NCBI GenBank assembly: GCA_907165275.2 | Contig: OU015652.1 | Coordinates: 697,001 to 761,000 of the forward strand | Reading direction: 5' to 3' | Origin: Zygaena filipendulae | Lineage: Eukaryota; Arthropoda; Insecta; Lepidoptera; Zygaenidae | DNA: 64,000 nt | Translations under genes and position numbers: made by a program | The notes under the pieces: generated by a model | Database searches by the model: none | Seen by the model: the letters and a program-made list of their open reading frames with translations, nothing else | Told to the model about the DNA's origin: nothing | Shown here: one piece after another, positions 20,696 through 31,225 of the stretch | Position numbering within the stretch: the first letter of the stretch is position 1 | How the letters are laid out: the number at the start of each line of letters is the position of its first letter

Positions 20696-21074
20696 AAATA
20701 CATGTTCAACTACAAATCCAATCGGTGTAAGCACGTACTACGGTTCTCTTCTATTTGTTTGTGTCGAATACATTCCTCTGTTTACAGGACATCCATGGCC
20801 TTATAAGTCATAGTTGACCTCCCAGTAAGACTTCTTTACTTCTCCGGTAGTAAATGTCAAAGTTGTCACCGGTTGAAGCGGTCATACGAGCACATCTGCA
20901 GATATAAATTAGAATAGATAAGGCAAGTATGTGCAAAAAAAATATAAACGCGCCACAAAATGGGCCTCAGAAAAAAACGCGATTAAAATCTTTTAGTGTA
21001 GGGATTCCCATAAAGTAGTCACAACTAAAAGGTAATTGCTTTGATCATAAATATGACAGCGAACTGAACCACAT

Positions 21075-21150
21075 GCGACACCAGCGGAAGACCAGCGGGT
21101 CCCTAACGGTACCCGGTTTAGGTTGAGCTGGTTGAAATTTTGGTACTTTT
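21075..21150 (+). mobile_element. LINE 3'-untranslated fragment
   Basis: ACCAGCGGAAGACCAGCGGG, CCCTAACGGTACCCGG and GGTTGAGCTGGTTG match the fuller copy at 30900-31110, which ends in ATTTC repeats. Confidence 0.55.
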
Positions 21151-21155
21151 TGCTA

Positions 21156-21382
21156 GAGCTTATCTAAGCTAAAATAACGCGCCCCTCCATCGGGCATACG
21201 CACATGCACAACCGTTAAATCATCGATACGACACATTGGTCTTTGGTCTTCCCATTCGTCCTCAGTTGCCGCATAATGTCGCCGCACTCACACTATTAAA
21301 GAAATATTATCAATACATGATATCGCACATCTAAAACTGCTTATTGAGTAGTGGGACGTTTCATTTTAGTTTAGATAAGCTC
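21156..21382 (+). mobile_element. MITE family 2 (TA target duplication)
   Basis: Ends GAGCTTATCTAAGCTAAAAT and the reverse complement of nearly the same sequence, flanked by TA on both sides, enclose 227 bases with CCATCGGGCATACGCACATG and AATGTCGCCGCACTCACAC. The same element lies inverted and shorter at 62429-62594. A TA duplication suggests a Tc1/mariner-type mover. Confidence 0.75.
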
Positions 21383-21647
21383 TACTATACCATATTTAAT
21401 CGAACTTACTTCTATTTTTACCGTTGTACGATGTCGTAACGAATAGAGGTCTTTTAATTTCATTTCGTATTCAGCGTTGAAAAACTTGCATAATTATACA
21501 TGACGTCTGTATCCACCGCAGTATTTCTCTCGGCGAGCATAGGTTAAACGATCGCCTCTCGAATGTAGATAATATATTTTTATGTCACAGCTATAAACTA
21601 GTTGGCTTTTGTTGCTGTTTCACTGCTGCTAAATTGGTACTGTTACT

Positions 21648-21944
21648 ATTATAAATGAGAGGGTGAGTTCGTTTGTGTGTTACGCTTTCACGCTTTAACG
21701 GCTCAACAGATCGTTATGAATTTTTTTTATACACGTTGCCAGGGGTACAGAGAAGGACGAGTACTTTATACCGGCATTCCCTCGGGAACTCTGAAATTAA
21801 CACGGGTGAAACTGCATTAAATTTTACATTTGTACCTATTATACGTCTTCAGGGTTCAGAGAAGGATATAGGATACTTTTATCCTGGAATTTCCGCGGGA
21901 TGTCCGAAATTAACGCGGGTGAAACCGCGGGGAACAGATAGTCG
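21648..21944 (+). mobile_element. Tandem pair of Helitron-like 3' halves
   Basis: A copy starts CTATTATAAATGAGAGGGTG and reaches a hairpin (ACACGGGTGAAACTGC) near 21815. A second partial copy from about 21845 repeats the TCAGAGAAGGATATAGGATA to GCGGGTGAAACCGCGGGGAA part and ends in a mutated CTAG (GATAGT). Confidence 0.7.
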
Positions 21945-22044
21945 TCCTTCCTAGTATTATAAATGCGAACTAAGGCAAACAAAAATGGCCAAGAAACAAA
22001 AATACGGAAATTCATATTGATTAATTTTTCTATTTATTTTTCCA

Positions 22045-22267
22045 CTAGCGGTGCCCCGCGGTTTCACCCGCGATAATTTCGGAGTTCCCGTGGGAATTCC
22101 GGGATAAAAAGTACCCTATGTCCTTCTCTGTACCCCTGACAACGTGTATGCTAAATTTCATCCAAATCCGTTCAGCCGTTTTTGCGTGATTGAGTAACAA
22201 ACATCCAAATATCCAAATATCCAAATATCCAAACATCCACACATTCACATTTATAATATTAGTAGGA
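22045..22267 (-). mobile_element. Helitron-like element, full length with ATCCAAAT repeats
   Basis: Terminal TCCTACTAATATTATAAA and hairpin plus CTAG are intact. Near the 5' end a motif of about 9 bases (CATCCAAAT/TATCCAAAT) is repeated four to five times, a length-variable site seen also at 13900 and 1260. Confidence 0.85.
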
Positions 22268-22417
22268 TTATGAATTTGTTTGAAATCTTATTTTTATGTA
22301 TACATACTTAACTCAAAAATTCGAGGTTTTTTTAAAATGATAAAATATATTTTTGCGATATTTTATTCTTCATAATTTATAATTTATATTTTCTCTTTAT
22401 GTAAATTTTAAAATATT

Positions 22418-22494
22418 TTATCTTATTTATTTTTTATCTTATTTATTTTTTATCTTATTTTTTTTATTATTATTTATTATTTTTTATCTTTATA
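22418..22494. repeat. Low-complexity TTTTATCTTATTTA tandem
   Basis: The 14-15 base unit TATCTTATTTATTTT is repeated about three to four times before running into the next Helitron variant. Confidence 0.7.
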
Positions 22495-22737
22495 ACACAC
22501 AAAATACTTTGTCTTGAATGACTGACTGACGGATCAACGCACAGCCTAAGCCGCTGATCGTAGAGGCCTGAAATTTGGAGGATTTGTATTTTGTATGACG
22601 TAGGCCTAGGCATCCGATAAGAAAGGGTTTTCAGAAATTCTACCCCTAAGGAGGTGAAAAAGGGGGGCAAAGTTTGTATGGAACAATTCCGCGGGAACTC
22701 CGAAATGATCGCGGGTGAAACCGCGCGGGACAGCTAG
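22495..22737 (+). mobile_element. Helitron-like element, variant F
   Basis: The body is distinct (GACTGACTGACGGATCAACG, CAGCCTAAGCCGCTGATCG, GGAGGTGAAAAAGGGGGGC), while the end TCGCGGGTGAAACCGCGCGG with CTAG is the family end. Confidence 0.7.
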
Positions 22738-22869
22738 TATATCATATTCTTTGTGATAAATTCCGAGTACGCCGTCAAAATATTGGGAAGTACTTGTAAA
22801 CATTTAAAGTTATCGCCGACAGAGTGCTTATTCCAATGTGAGCCGACACGAGAGCACGTCACTACTAGT

Positions 22870-23124
22870 ACATAATATAGACCACCGCATTGCACGCCGG
22901 CCGTAAAACTAAATTTTATATGCTCTCTTGCCAATTTTATTGTTGCAGATCTGCCACAGTTAACTTTTTGACGATAGGTAGCTAGTGGGTAGACATGAAA
23001 ATAAAGTCGTTCCTTGTGTTCGTCTGATTTGACACTATACGTTTGCGGTACGAAGTGTTTCAAGTGCTTCTATGCTGTCTCAACATACAATATACTTTAT
23101 AATAAACGAACTTACCTGTCTAAC
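22870..23124. other. Non-coding stretch
   Basis: No gene seen; the minus-strand frame 22734-23063 is not protein-like and overlaps the Helitron end. Confidence 0.3.
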
Positions 23125-23205
23125 CAAATTTTAGTTTTTAGTCCATCTTGTAGATTAATAAAAAATATTGGACACGTCTAATTTATTTTTACGTAATGAA
23201 AAAAT
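23125..23205. mobile_element. MITE family 4 left-end fragment
   Basis: TTTTTAGTCCATCTTGTAGA and TTAATAAAAAATATTGGACA match the left end of family 4. Confidence 0.55.
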
Positions 23206-23640
23206 AAGGGTAAATGCTCCGCCGTTCAACCGCGATTCCGTGCTCAAGATACCAAGGAATATCCTCTTTGCATACATATACGTATCTTAGTTGAATTTAA
23301 AGTTTTTTAACACAATGTTATTAACACTAATATAACTACGTGTCACCCTTAATGAAGGACCCCCGAAGAGTTGGAAACATGTCGGGTCGTTTCTGACGAT
23401 TACCCATGACTTTGATCTATACGTTACGGTCACTGATAAATGCAGTGTGAGTGATGAGTGAGAGATAAATTTGTGTCATGAACTTAGCTGTGGTACTGCT
23501 CGACTCCATCAATAAGATGCAGAGCACCCCGACATGCTGGGTGAGGTTAGGTTCATATTGGACTGCCTTTATCTTTTAACAAAGTCGAAGCTTGCCGAGC
23601 GGAGTTCCTTTATATTTTTGTAGGAATCATTTGTACTATT
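23206..23640. other. Non-coding; weak repeat similarity
   Basis: GGACCCCCGAAGAGTTGGAA with ATGTCGGGTCG resembles phrases I know from moth retroelements, but no coding remains and no boundaries are visible. Confidence 0.3.
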
Positions 23641-23689
23641 TAGATGTAAGAAAGAAAGAAAGAAATATTTATTATTATTATTATTATTT

Positions 23690-23785
23690 GTCTTTGGTGC
23701 TTCGTCGTCGCTGCCGCGGCACGCTCGCTGCGCTCGCTCGGCTCGTGCGTCGTGATCGGCAGTACAAACCTAACCTAAACTAGCC
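23690..23785 (-). mobile_element. Relic sharing the interior of MITE family 8
   Basis: GCTGCCGCGGCACGCTCG followed by AGTACAAACCTAACCTAA is the reverse complement of the sequence that surrounds the R1-like insertion at 39985-41010 (TTAGGTTAGGTTTGTACTGC and CGAGCGTGCCGCGGCAGC). This is therefore an uninterrupted cousin of the target sequence. A TTA microsatellite precedes it at 23671-23690. Confidence 0.55.
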
Positions 23786-23789
23786 CCGC

Positions 23790-24130
23790 CGGCATGTTTT
23801 ACATCTCATTTATGGAGTCAACCAGTAGAAATGCAATCGATTCTACTCTCGATTCTCAACAAAGTATTTTCGACTTTCAAATAATCAACCCGTACTATGA
23901 TTTTTATTTTATTTTTATTTTTTCTCTTCTGTTGTTACTTCCGTCCGTGCGTGACAACGGCCTGCCAACTGAAAACCAGCACTGGGTGTACCTAGCTAAT
24001 ACTGAGGTGGTGTCCTTTTCAGTAGAGCATACAAGATAACTTGGGTTTTGATTGGGTACTTATTTAATGTTTGATTATTTATTATTCTTGTGTGTTGTGC
24101 AGAAATAAATGTAATTCTATTCTATTCAAC
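23790..24130 (+). mobile_element. Possible LINE 3' end
   Basis: TTGTGCAGAAATAAATG followed by ATTCT repeats at the right end resembles the 3' end of a non-LTR element. The 81-codon open frame over it has no recognised domain. Confidence 0.35.
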
Positions 24131-24359
24131 AAAAATACCTTGTTGCATTTTTTAACAGTTCTTGGTTCAGTTGTTGGGAAAAATTAAAAATTAGTCCATA
24201 TTTTCCCGATATGTTTGTATTTACCTACATGTATTTCTATTTTCTTAACGGAACAATTGTCTTGTTTCAGGATTTTTTTTTAACAATAATGAGGCAATCT
24301 AATGGAGTCTAGCTTAAGCGAAGCGAACGCCGGTAAGTCTTAAAGTAATTTTTCATTTG

Positions 24360-24720
24360 GATCCGCGTTCAAGTGGGGGTTTTTACACCATGGCGGGCCA
24401 CCGGCAGCCGGCGGGCGAACAGTAAATCAGGGCCCCCCACAAAGGGCTCGGGACACTGATAGATTGATCTCCGAACGCCAACCGAACGGTTGCATATGAA
24501 TGTGGGACTTGTTTTTTCAACTAATGCCTCTTCTGTATTTGTTCCCGATGAATATATTTGAATTCATCGGAATACATTTCCGGTAATTTTCGAGTGGTGC
24601 TGTTGTATGCGGTGTTCCAAAGTGCTTATTGATTTTGGTGGTTAAATTAGAATGGCACAGCTATGTCGATTTCATAATTGTTTTGTTTTTTGAAGGTTTT
24701 TTTTTTGGACATTATCCTTA
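24360..24720. other. Non-coding stretch
   Basis: A short GC-rich part (GGCGGGCCACCGGCAGCCGG) around 24395-24440 is notable; no gene recognised. Confidence 0.3.
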
Positions 24721-24815
24721 CCCTTATAAATGAGAAAGTTTGTTTGTTTGTTTGTTACGCTTTGACGCCTTAACGCCTCAATCGGTCGTCACGAAACCGT
24801 TAAAAAAACCGTTAA
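24721..24815 (+). mobile_element. Helitron-like 5' fragment
   Basis: CTTATAAATGAGAAAGTTTG, four GTTT units and TTACGCTTTGACGCCTTAAC match; the rest is absent. Confidence 0.6.
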
Positions 24816-24984
24816 GTAGACAAGACACTTCATAGGAAAGTAACTTTGAGCTAGACATCTGCGTGGAGATATCGACCACTAATTCATCATTGAACGAGTC
24901 CCACATCTGGCCACCTTTTATCCATCAAACAATTGTCAAACTAGTTTGCGAAGTTTTAGAGCTGATTTTCAGCGGGTCGTCGAC

Positions 24985-25440
24985 GGGTGAAAGCCGTATC
25001 GAGTACACGGGAATCACGTCCGTCTTCGTTATCCTAGTCACCCTTCAGCATCCATTTTGAATCCTGAGAAGAAAACTAGTTTTCGAGAGAACCATGTTAT
25101 CTTGGCGAACAATCTAACATTGACACTGGCAGAATTATAATTATAGACGCCATAATTAAAAAAAGAACACTTTTGTCGGGTAAAGGCCGTATCCGAAATT
25201 CGTTATTCTACCATTTAGCACCCGTTTTTTATCTCAGAAACTACTTTTCGAGAGAAAACAGTGTTTTATATTGGGTAAAAATTTGACACTCTCATAGGTG
25301 TTTCGTCACAGTTAAATATTTGGTTAAATTAACCGCAAAATGTTGACTATCATAGTAGTTTTATTACTAAAACAATGTCACTGGCAAAATTATTGTAATC
25401 CACAGACGCAATAATTAAAAAGAAGAAGAGCCGACTTTAG
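24985..25440 (+). repeat. Diverged tandem repeats of ~195-260 bp
   Basis: The block GACGGGTGAAAGCCGTATCG...TTTTCGAGAGAACCATGTTA...ACATTGACACTGGCAGAATT recurs as GTCGGGTAAAGGCCGTATCC...TTTTCGAGAGAAAACAGTGT, and the end phrase (ACACTGGCA-AATTATAATTATAGACGCCAT, then AATTAAAAAGAAG) recurs again near 25375. The end phrase is also seen at 34440-34535 and inverted at 59760-59870. Confidence 0.6.
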
Positions 25441-25899
25441 GATCCTTAGGTTCAAATACAAAAATAACTCGGACTAGATATAGCCACACCAGTCAATCTC
25501 AACTATAAAATAGAACATCATTATGTTATAGATTTATCTATAAGTTGTTTTTCTCATTTTTAAGGCTATAAAAAAGTGGGTCAAAGTGACCCATTTTCTC
25601 AACTTTTCGTAACATTCCTCTGCTTATACTTACTTCATAGGTTCCTACTCAATTGTTCGTTTTATCACAGGGAAATTTATTAAATCCTTTGTGGTTTCAC
25701 TACAGATACTACCTATGATATATTATAGCAGAACGTCAAAGTGAGCATTCCACGCTTGTCACAACCGAAAAGAGTTATGGATCCAACTCCAATACATTAG
25801 CATTCCACTCAGCGGAATCCACTGTAACAATGACAAGCCGATGATAATCGTACAATACAAGCCTGTCATTCCTTTCTTTGTGCGCTAGGTAATATTCTT

Positions 25900-26110
25900 G
25901 GCTGCGGGACCCCGGACTGCGGGGACTGAAGTTCGCGGGGGGAGCGAGTGGCTCACCGGAACAGCCAATCAATCACGAGCTGACATAATGACGTCATCCA
26001 TTATCAATTATTGACAGTATACGGATCGGATGCCGGCTATTTTCCACGTTTTATGCCTCGCGTTGCCCCCCACCCGTTTCGCTCCCCTCGGATCCGGATA
26101 GTCGTCGATT
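25900..26110. promoter_or_regulatory. Candidate enhancer with Exd/Hox-, CRE- and Hth-type words
   Basis: Within about 60 bases one reads CAATCAATCAC (reverse TGATTGATTG, Exd/Hox-type), ATGACGTCAT (CRE-type palindrome) and CAATTATTGACAG (homeodomain core plus TGACAG, Hth/Meis-type). A further CGATTGATCAC lies near 26107. The block is less AT-rich and unlike the repeats. Function is inference. Confidence 0.3.
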
Positions 26111-26884
26111 GATCACTATTATAAGATGTTGTGTAGTTTTTTTTTTTTTTCATAACGCTCGGTGTTTTCGAACGCATCATTCACGGTTTGCGGTGACGGT
26201 ATCCCGAAAATAACAGCTGGGTTCTGTCCTAGTTTTTTGTTGCGGACGGCGCGGCATATCAAGATCTTGTGTGAGTAGGTACGTCCCGTTAAGTTATTGT
26301 ATTCTATTACATACATTATTATTTAGGCGGTCTCTGATATGTATGTGACATGGGACAAGTGAAACGCAAGACTGCTTTTAACACACTGACTGTATTATAG
26401 GTATCGGCCAGCGGGAGCGCAGCTCCGCACACATGCATACTTACCTATAACAGTCTCTAAACTCAAATTAAAATAAAGGATATAAGTAATTATAAAAAGA
26501 TGTGGTAAAATTAGCTGCAAATATAAATATATATATATTGAGAATTAAGTTTTACCAGCGTTGGATGTTCGAATACTTATAGTAATTCCCAACTTTGACC
26601 ATATTGCTGTTAGTACTTAACTATACATATTTTTTTTACGTGAAATATGAATTGGCTGTCCCTGAAGGAGGCCCGGCCCATTGATGTAAAAAATATTTAC
26701 ATCGTCCAAAACCCTAGGACTCCGTTGTAGCGCAAAGGTTTTCAAATTAAAAGGCGGTCATGTACGTTGTGCGAGTATCGCCCGTCACAGGTCACACGGT
26801 CGGACCACATACTAAACATCCGTACAGTAGGCAAACGACCCTGCGTGGTGGCGTGGTGTGCGCCCTCAGGACACAATCCTTATT

Positions 26885-27066
26885 ACCTACTATTATAAAT
26901 GCGAATGTGAGTTGGTTTGTTTGTATCGCTTTCACGTTTCAACGGCTCAACCGATCATCATGAAATTTTACATACTCGTCGTCAGAAGGTCATAGGACAC
27001 TTTTTACTCCGGAATTCCCACAGGAACTCCGAAATTAACGCGGATGAAACCGCAGTGAACAGCTAG
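26885..27066 (+). mobile_element. Helitron-like element
   Basis: CTACTATTATAAATGCGAAT at the start, TCAACGGCTCAACCGATCAT inside, and GCGGATGAAACCGCAGTGAA with CTAG at the end are all present. Confidence 0.8.
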
Positions 27067-27627
27067 TATTGGGTATAATTATGCTTTCCATGGATTTGTA
27101 CGTTGTAATTTGTAAGCTGTTTTATTTCTGTTGGCTGAATAAATGAATAAACAAATAACATTGCTAACATTCTTTCGTTTTGCTTAGCTTAAATAGGTAC
27201 TATTTTGCACAGTATTTTTTTTATTTTCTAACCTGAATTATGTGCTTTTAGATGACAATTTACAAGACATTCTGAACGTAGAGCACAATCTCTGATTTTA
27301 TGTTGTACGTATATAATTATAATGAGCGCAACAACGGATTCACACGGATTCTGCTGCATTTTGTTCGCTTGGTGATGATTTCTTCTGTCCATAATTAATT
27401 ATTTTTAATAATATTATATGCTATTGTGCAGGTATTGAGTATATTATGCGAGATGTGATTAGGCAATTTTTCGCTTGTACTGTGAATTGTGCGACGCTAT
27501 GTGCTGTCTTGTTAGTCTAATTTGAGTGTAAATGTGAAGACCACAAGAAGAACAACAAATTAGCCATTTGTTTTATATAGAATCTTTACATAGAAATTTA
27601 AGTGTGCTGCTGGTCTTCCTAGTAAAT

Positions 27628-27660
27628 GAATAAATAAATAAATAAATAAATAAATAAAAG
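27628..27660. repeat. AAAT microsatellite
   Basis: AATA-type units are repeated about eight times. Confidence 0.85.
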
Positions 27661-27782
27661 GTGCACTCGGCATAGATAACAAGATATCACAATGAGCTTT
27701 ACTAAAACTATATGGTCCATTCTAGAACTCATCTGTCTATAGACTATTTTTTTATTTCTTATGTGCCTACCTATATAAATAA

Positions 27783-27915
27783 CTAGCTGTCCCCGCGGTT
27801 TCACTTTCGGTAATTTCGGAGTTCCCGCGGGAATTGCAGGGTAAAATACAGATATAAACCTACCTCATGAATCACTCTATTTAGACTTTGTTTTATACTA
27901 TGTAGTGATGGAAAA
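27783..27915 (-). mobile_element. Helitron variant E, internally deleted
   Basis: The hairpin end (CTAGCTGTCCCCGCGGTTTC) leads through AATCACTCTATTTAGACT straight into TTGTTTTATACTATGTAGTG, skipping the middle found at 52752-52965. Confidence 0.7.
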
Positions 27916-27944
27916 GTAGGTACATAAAATTGTAGTTTACTAGC

Positions 27945-28095
27945 TCTTCCCTGCAGTGTTATCCACTAATTTACCACTGCGAGAACTCTTTGAAATACAT
28001 TCCAAGCTGATTCTTCTTATTTACTATCTACATTATGTTACTATCTACCTGCCTGATTTCAGCTTCATAGGTCAAGTACTTTTCAAAATTTCGTA
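27945..28095 (-). mobile_element. Strongly decayed Helitron-like copy
   Basis: CTAGCTCTTCCCTGCAGTGT and GCGAGAACTCTTTGAAATAC are recognisable; the rest is diverged. Confidence 0.4.
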
Positions 28096-28269
28096 TAGTT
28101 GACCAGCAATATGGCCGGTTGGGATATTTTTCACGATGCAGGTGTTTTCATTAGGACCAATTTATGGTTTCACTTCTTAGGTGGAACATGCCGTTGAAAG
28201 TTTTCTGTGACAAATAAAAAAAAAAATTGGAATGCCTCGAGTTTGCTCTCTGTTCGATATGTATTCTGT

Positions 28270-28500
28270 ATTTAGTTTGTGACCGTACGTAACTCGGGGG
28301 CGAGTGTTAACTTATGCTGCCGTCCGGAATGAAGTGTTAAACGCCGCCCCGAGCCGGCCCCGGACCAGATAAAACCGGACACGACCGCGCCGTGCTCATA
28401 AACTGGCCGCCGTAAACATCTGCATTTGCGTACCGTTGTGTGACTACCGATTATTATGTACATTATAATATTATATACAATACGAGTACTGTAACTAGAA
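28270..28500. other. Less AT-rich single-copy-looking block
   Basis: The tract includes GCCGCCCCGAGCCGGCCCCG, GTGCTCATAAACTGGCC and CCGTAAACATCTG (forkhead-type TGTTTAC on the other strand). The minus-strand 78-codon frame is not protein-like. I note it only as a candidate conserved non-coding block. Confidence 0.25.
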
Positions 28501-28586
28501 CCAAGCATGTAAGTAGATATAGTTAATTTAAGGAACGATGCATTATGTAGGACTATGAAAGGTTAAAAATAAAATCTATAATAATA

Positions 28587-28756
28587 AGCCTACTAATATT
28601 ATAAATGTGAAAGTGTGGATGTTTGTTACTCACAAGCTGAACGGATTTGGATGAAATTTGGCATACACGTTGTCAGGGGTACAGAGAAGGACATAAGGTA
28701 CTTTTTATCGCGGAATTCCCGCGGTAACTCTGAAATTACCGCGGGACACAGTTAGT
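28587..28756 (+). mobile_element. Helitron-like element with shortened hairpin
   Basis: CCTACTAATATTATAAATGT to AATTACCGCGGGACACAGTT; the second half of the hairpin (GTGAAACCGCG) is deleted and CTAG has become TTAG. Confidence 0.75.
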
Positions 28757-28775
28757 AATCAATAAAAATTTAATC

Positions 28776-28862
28776 AACTTCACAACACACAGATCTACTT
28801 GATCTCACAGTAAGCTATTATTGGCTTAGCTTATGTCGTGGAAGCCAAGTAAACGTGTTGTC
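28776..28862 (-). mobile_element. Truncated SINE
   Basis: CTTCACAACACACAGATCTA and GTCGTGGAAGCCAAGTAAAC match the 3' part of the SINE at 13300; the tRNA-like head is missing. Confidence 0.7.
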
Positions 28863-29025
28863 TGTCTGTCTGTTTGTTTCGGCTAATCCTTGAAACGGCT
28901 GGACCGATTTTAACGCGATTTTCACTGGCAGATAGTTGATGTTATAAGGAGTAACGTAGGCTACTTATATTTTAGAAAAAAAAAAACCTGGGGGAATTCC
29001 GAAGCTCACGCTGGTCACAAGTAGT
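28863..29025 (+). mobile_element. Helitron-like element, variant B
   Basis: GCTAATCCTTGAAACGGCTG, GACCGATTTTAACGCGATTT, GTAACGTAGGCTACTTATAT and a decayed hairpin (TCACGCTGGTCACAAGTAG). Confidence 0.6.
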
Positions 29026-29039
29026 TAATGATAAAATAT

Positions 29040-29639
29040 AAAATAAAAAAAACTAAAAAGGGCATGGACGGTGGACACTATGTTAAAAAGGGCATAGACT
29101 ATGGATGGTAGACTTTTGGCGGGGTTTGAGCAGAAATGGACGACAGTTTTATAAAAAATTCTAAAGTAAATGAAAAAGAGCTATACCGAATTACGTTCCA
29201 CCGCTCTGCTGGTACCTAAGTAATTTTTGTTTTAAGCTATAATTATTTTCTTATCCTTTTTGGCAATTTGCATAATGTACTTTCATACTCAAGCATTACC
29301 GTTTCTCTACTGAATTACGAGTATTTGAAGTGGAATGTCGTAAAAAAAGGGTGCACCGGTAAAAGGATGGGTGCTTGTTGTAAATCACTGCTCGATGCTC
29401 AATTAGGCCTTCCAGATTAAAACGAGCTGAACACAACGTTCCTTACGTTATTATTAAAATATACGAGTCTTCACCCGGTTAATATTCAGGTGTTGTTGTT
29501 CATATCTTAAATAAATAGAGCTTGTGTAATGTATCATGTCACTTTCAAAGTGCGGCAATTTTCAACATCCTTCAGTTGAAAACACAGGTGTTGTGCGGAT
29601 AAGCGGACTTGATACTTGTTCTTATATCAATCCTGACTG
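29040..29639. other. Non-coding stretch
   Basis: Two short direct repeats (AAAAAGGGCATGGAC and AAAAAGGGCATAGAC) near 29055-29105, then TTTGGCGGGGTTTGAGCAGAAATGG-like sequence resembling 397-424. No gene. Confidence 0.35.
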
Positions 29640-29776
29640 ATCTTGAAATTTTCGCGGGATTCTAAGTAGGTACTCTGTTCGTTTCTGTACCCCTGATAAC
29701 GTGTATGCAAAGTTTCATGATCGTGAGTAAATAAGGCAAAGCGTAAAAACAATTTCACATTCATATTTATAATATT
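29640..29776 (-). mobile_element. Helitron-like copy, first of three in a row
   Basis: TTCTGTACCCCTGATAACGT and TTTCATGATCGTGAGT lead to TTTATAATATTA. It abuts the next element at its CTAG end. Confidence 0.65.
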
Positions 29777-29777
29777 A

Positions 29778-29966
29778 CTAGCTGTGCCCCGCGGTTTCAC
29801 CCGCGTGAGTTTCGGAATTCCCGCAGGAACTCCCTTTAGGGGGATGAAAAGTAGAGGTTGTCCGATTCTCAGACATACTGAATATGCATACAAAATTACA
29901 TAAAAATCGGTCAAACCGTTTCGGAGGAGTATGGGAACGAACATTGTAACACGAGAATTTTATATA
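29778..29966 (-). mobile_element. Helitron variant G, second of three
   Basis: It has CTAGCTGTGCCCCGCGGTTT, the variant G body (TTCTCAGACATACTGAATAT, AAAAATCGGTCAAACCGTTT, GGAGGAGTATGGGAACGAAC) and the end ACACGAGAATTTTATA. Confidence 0.75.
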
Positions 29967-29975
29967 CATATTAGA

Positions 29976-30170
29976 CTAGCTGTGCCCCGCGGTGTCACCC
30001 GCGTGAGTTTCGGTGTTCCCGCGGGAATTCCGGGATGAATAATAGATAGTAGCCGATTCTCAGACCTATTGAATATGCATAAAAAATTTCATGAGAATCG
30101 GTCAAGCCATTTCGGAGGAGTATGGGAACGAACATTGTGACACGAGAATTTTATAAATTAGATTATATAT
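29976..30170 (-). mobile_element. Helitron variant G, third of three
   Basis: The sequence is the same subfamily as the preceding copy with about 85-90% resemblance by eye, in the same orientation and 9 bases apart, so the two are arranged head to tail. Confidence 0.75.
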
Positions 30171-30365
30171 TGAAACTTTTTGTTTTTCTTTATTTTTAAG
30201 AGGCTTTTGTCTTTAGCAGATGACGACAGCCCCAAAATTACAATATACAATTATTCAGTCTTACATGCTAATAAACACAGTGATCTTAATCAAAATTAGA
30301 TTTTTCTAATATTGAGACTTAAAATTTGTTTATGCACTGTAAAGGGTTTTTTTTTTAGTTTTCCA

Positions 30366-30635
30366 ACCAACAAAATTTTGATTTTTAGTCTGCCTTGTAG
30401 ATTAAAAAAAATATTGGAGACATTTTTTAATTGTTTATATAATCAAGAAATAACGGGGATACACGTTACGACGTCAAGAGCCCCCGCTCCTAAACTTTAA
30501 TGCGTTTTATCTTAGTATTTTTTTCAATAATTTGAAAAAGCAAAAAATACGGGTCTATTATTTTTTATTAATCTACCAGACGGACTGAGTAGAATTTTGG
30601 ATTTTCTTACAACTTTTAAAGTTCGCTAAAAACAG
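30366..30635 (+). mobile_element. MITE family 4, diverged copy
   Basis: TTTTTAGTCTGCCTTGTAGA, AATAACGGGGATACACGTTA, CCTAAACTTTAATGCGTTTT and AGACGGACTGAGTAGAATTT occur in the family order; the outer GGGATG ends are not clear. Confidence 0.6.
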
Positions 30636-30639
30636 CCCA

Positions 30640-30900
30640 TCATGCAATTCCTTTGGGTTTCTAAATTTGTATAATTATGTATTTATTTTACTATGCTGGT
30701 TGTTCATATTTTTTTTAGTAGTATATTATGATGTGTCTATATATTATATTTTGTAGCTTGTTTATGATATATTATATACATTAAATTGGAGATGTTATTG
30801 TATTTTATATGTAATTATTATTGTAATTTATGTACATATTTTACCCTAGTCTATTTATTAATACAAAAATGATTTATTAATTTTTTTTTAAACTCTGCGC
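30640..30900. other. AT-rich stretch
   Basis: No feature beyond very high AT content and ATATTATA strings. Confidence 0.4.
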
Positions 30901-31110
30901 CCACACCCGTGACGTCACACGCGGCTCCAGCGGAAGATCAGCGTCGGGCCCCTAATGGTTCCCGGCTTATGCTGAGCTGGTTGCCCTTTTGTTGCGACAC
31001 GCTATTTAGGCTACTTTTTGTTATTCATATTGTTATATTGGTCGTAACGAATAAACTTTATTTCATTTCATTCATTTCATTTCATTTCATTTCATTTCAT
31101 TTCATTTCTT
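30900..31110 (+). mobile_element. LINE 3' end with ATTTC repeat tail
   Basis: GACGTCACACGCGGCTCCAG, GTCGGGCCCCTAATGG, TATGCTGAGCTGGTTGCCC, GCGACACGCTATTTAGGCTA and GAATAAACTTTATTTC lead to eight or so ATTTC units. The order and the simple-repeat tail fit the 3' end of a lepidopteran non-LTR element; no coding remains. Confidence 0.7.
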
Positions 31111-31139
31111 TATTGTTTTGGACGTTGTGACGGTCAAAA

Positions 31140-31225
31140 TATTATCCTTGTATCCTTGTATAATATATATAATAATATTATCCTTGTATTTTTGTGTATA
31201 TATATCCTTGTATATTGCATGGATC
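31140..31225. repeat. ATCCTTGTAT short repeats
   Basis: The decamer ATCCTTGTAT recurs five times, interspersed with ATATATA. Confidence 0.7.

Noticed and set aside
27628..27660. Possible CRISPR-like or regular repeat array
   Set aside because: It is a plain tetranucleotide microsatellite; there are no spacers, and the organism is eukaryotic.
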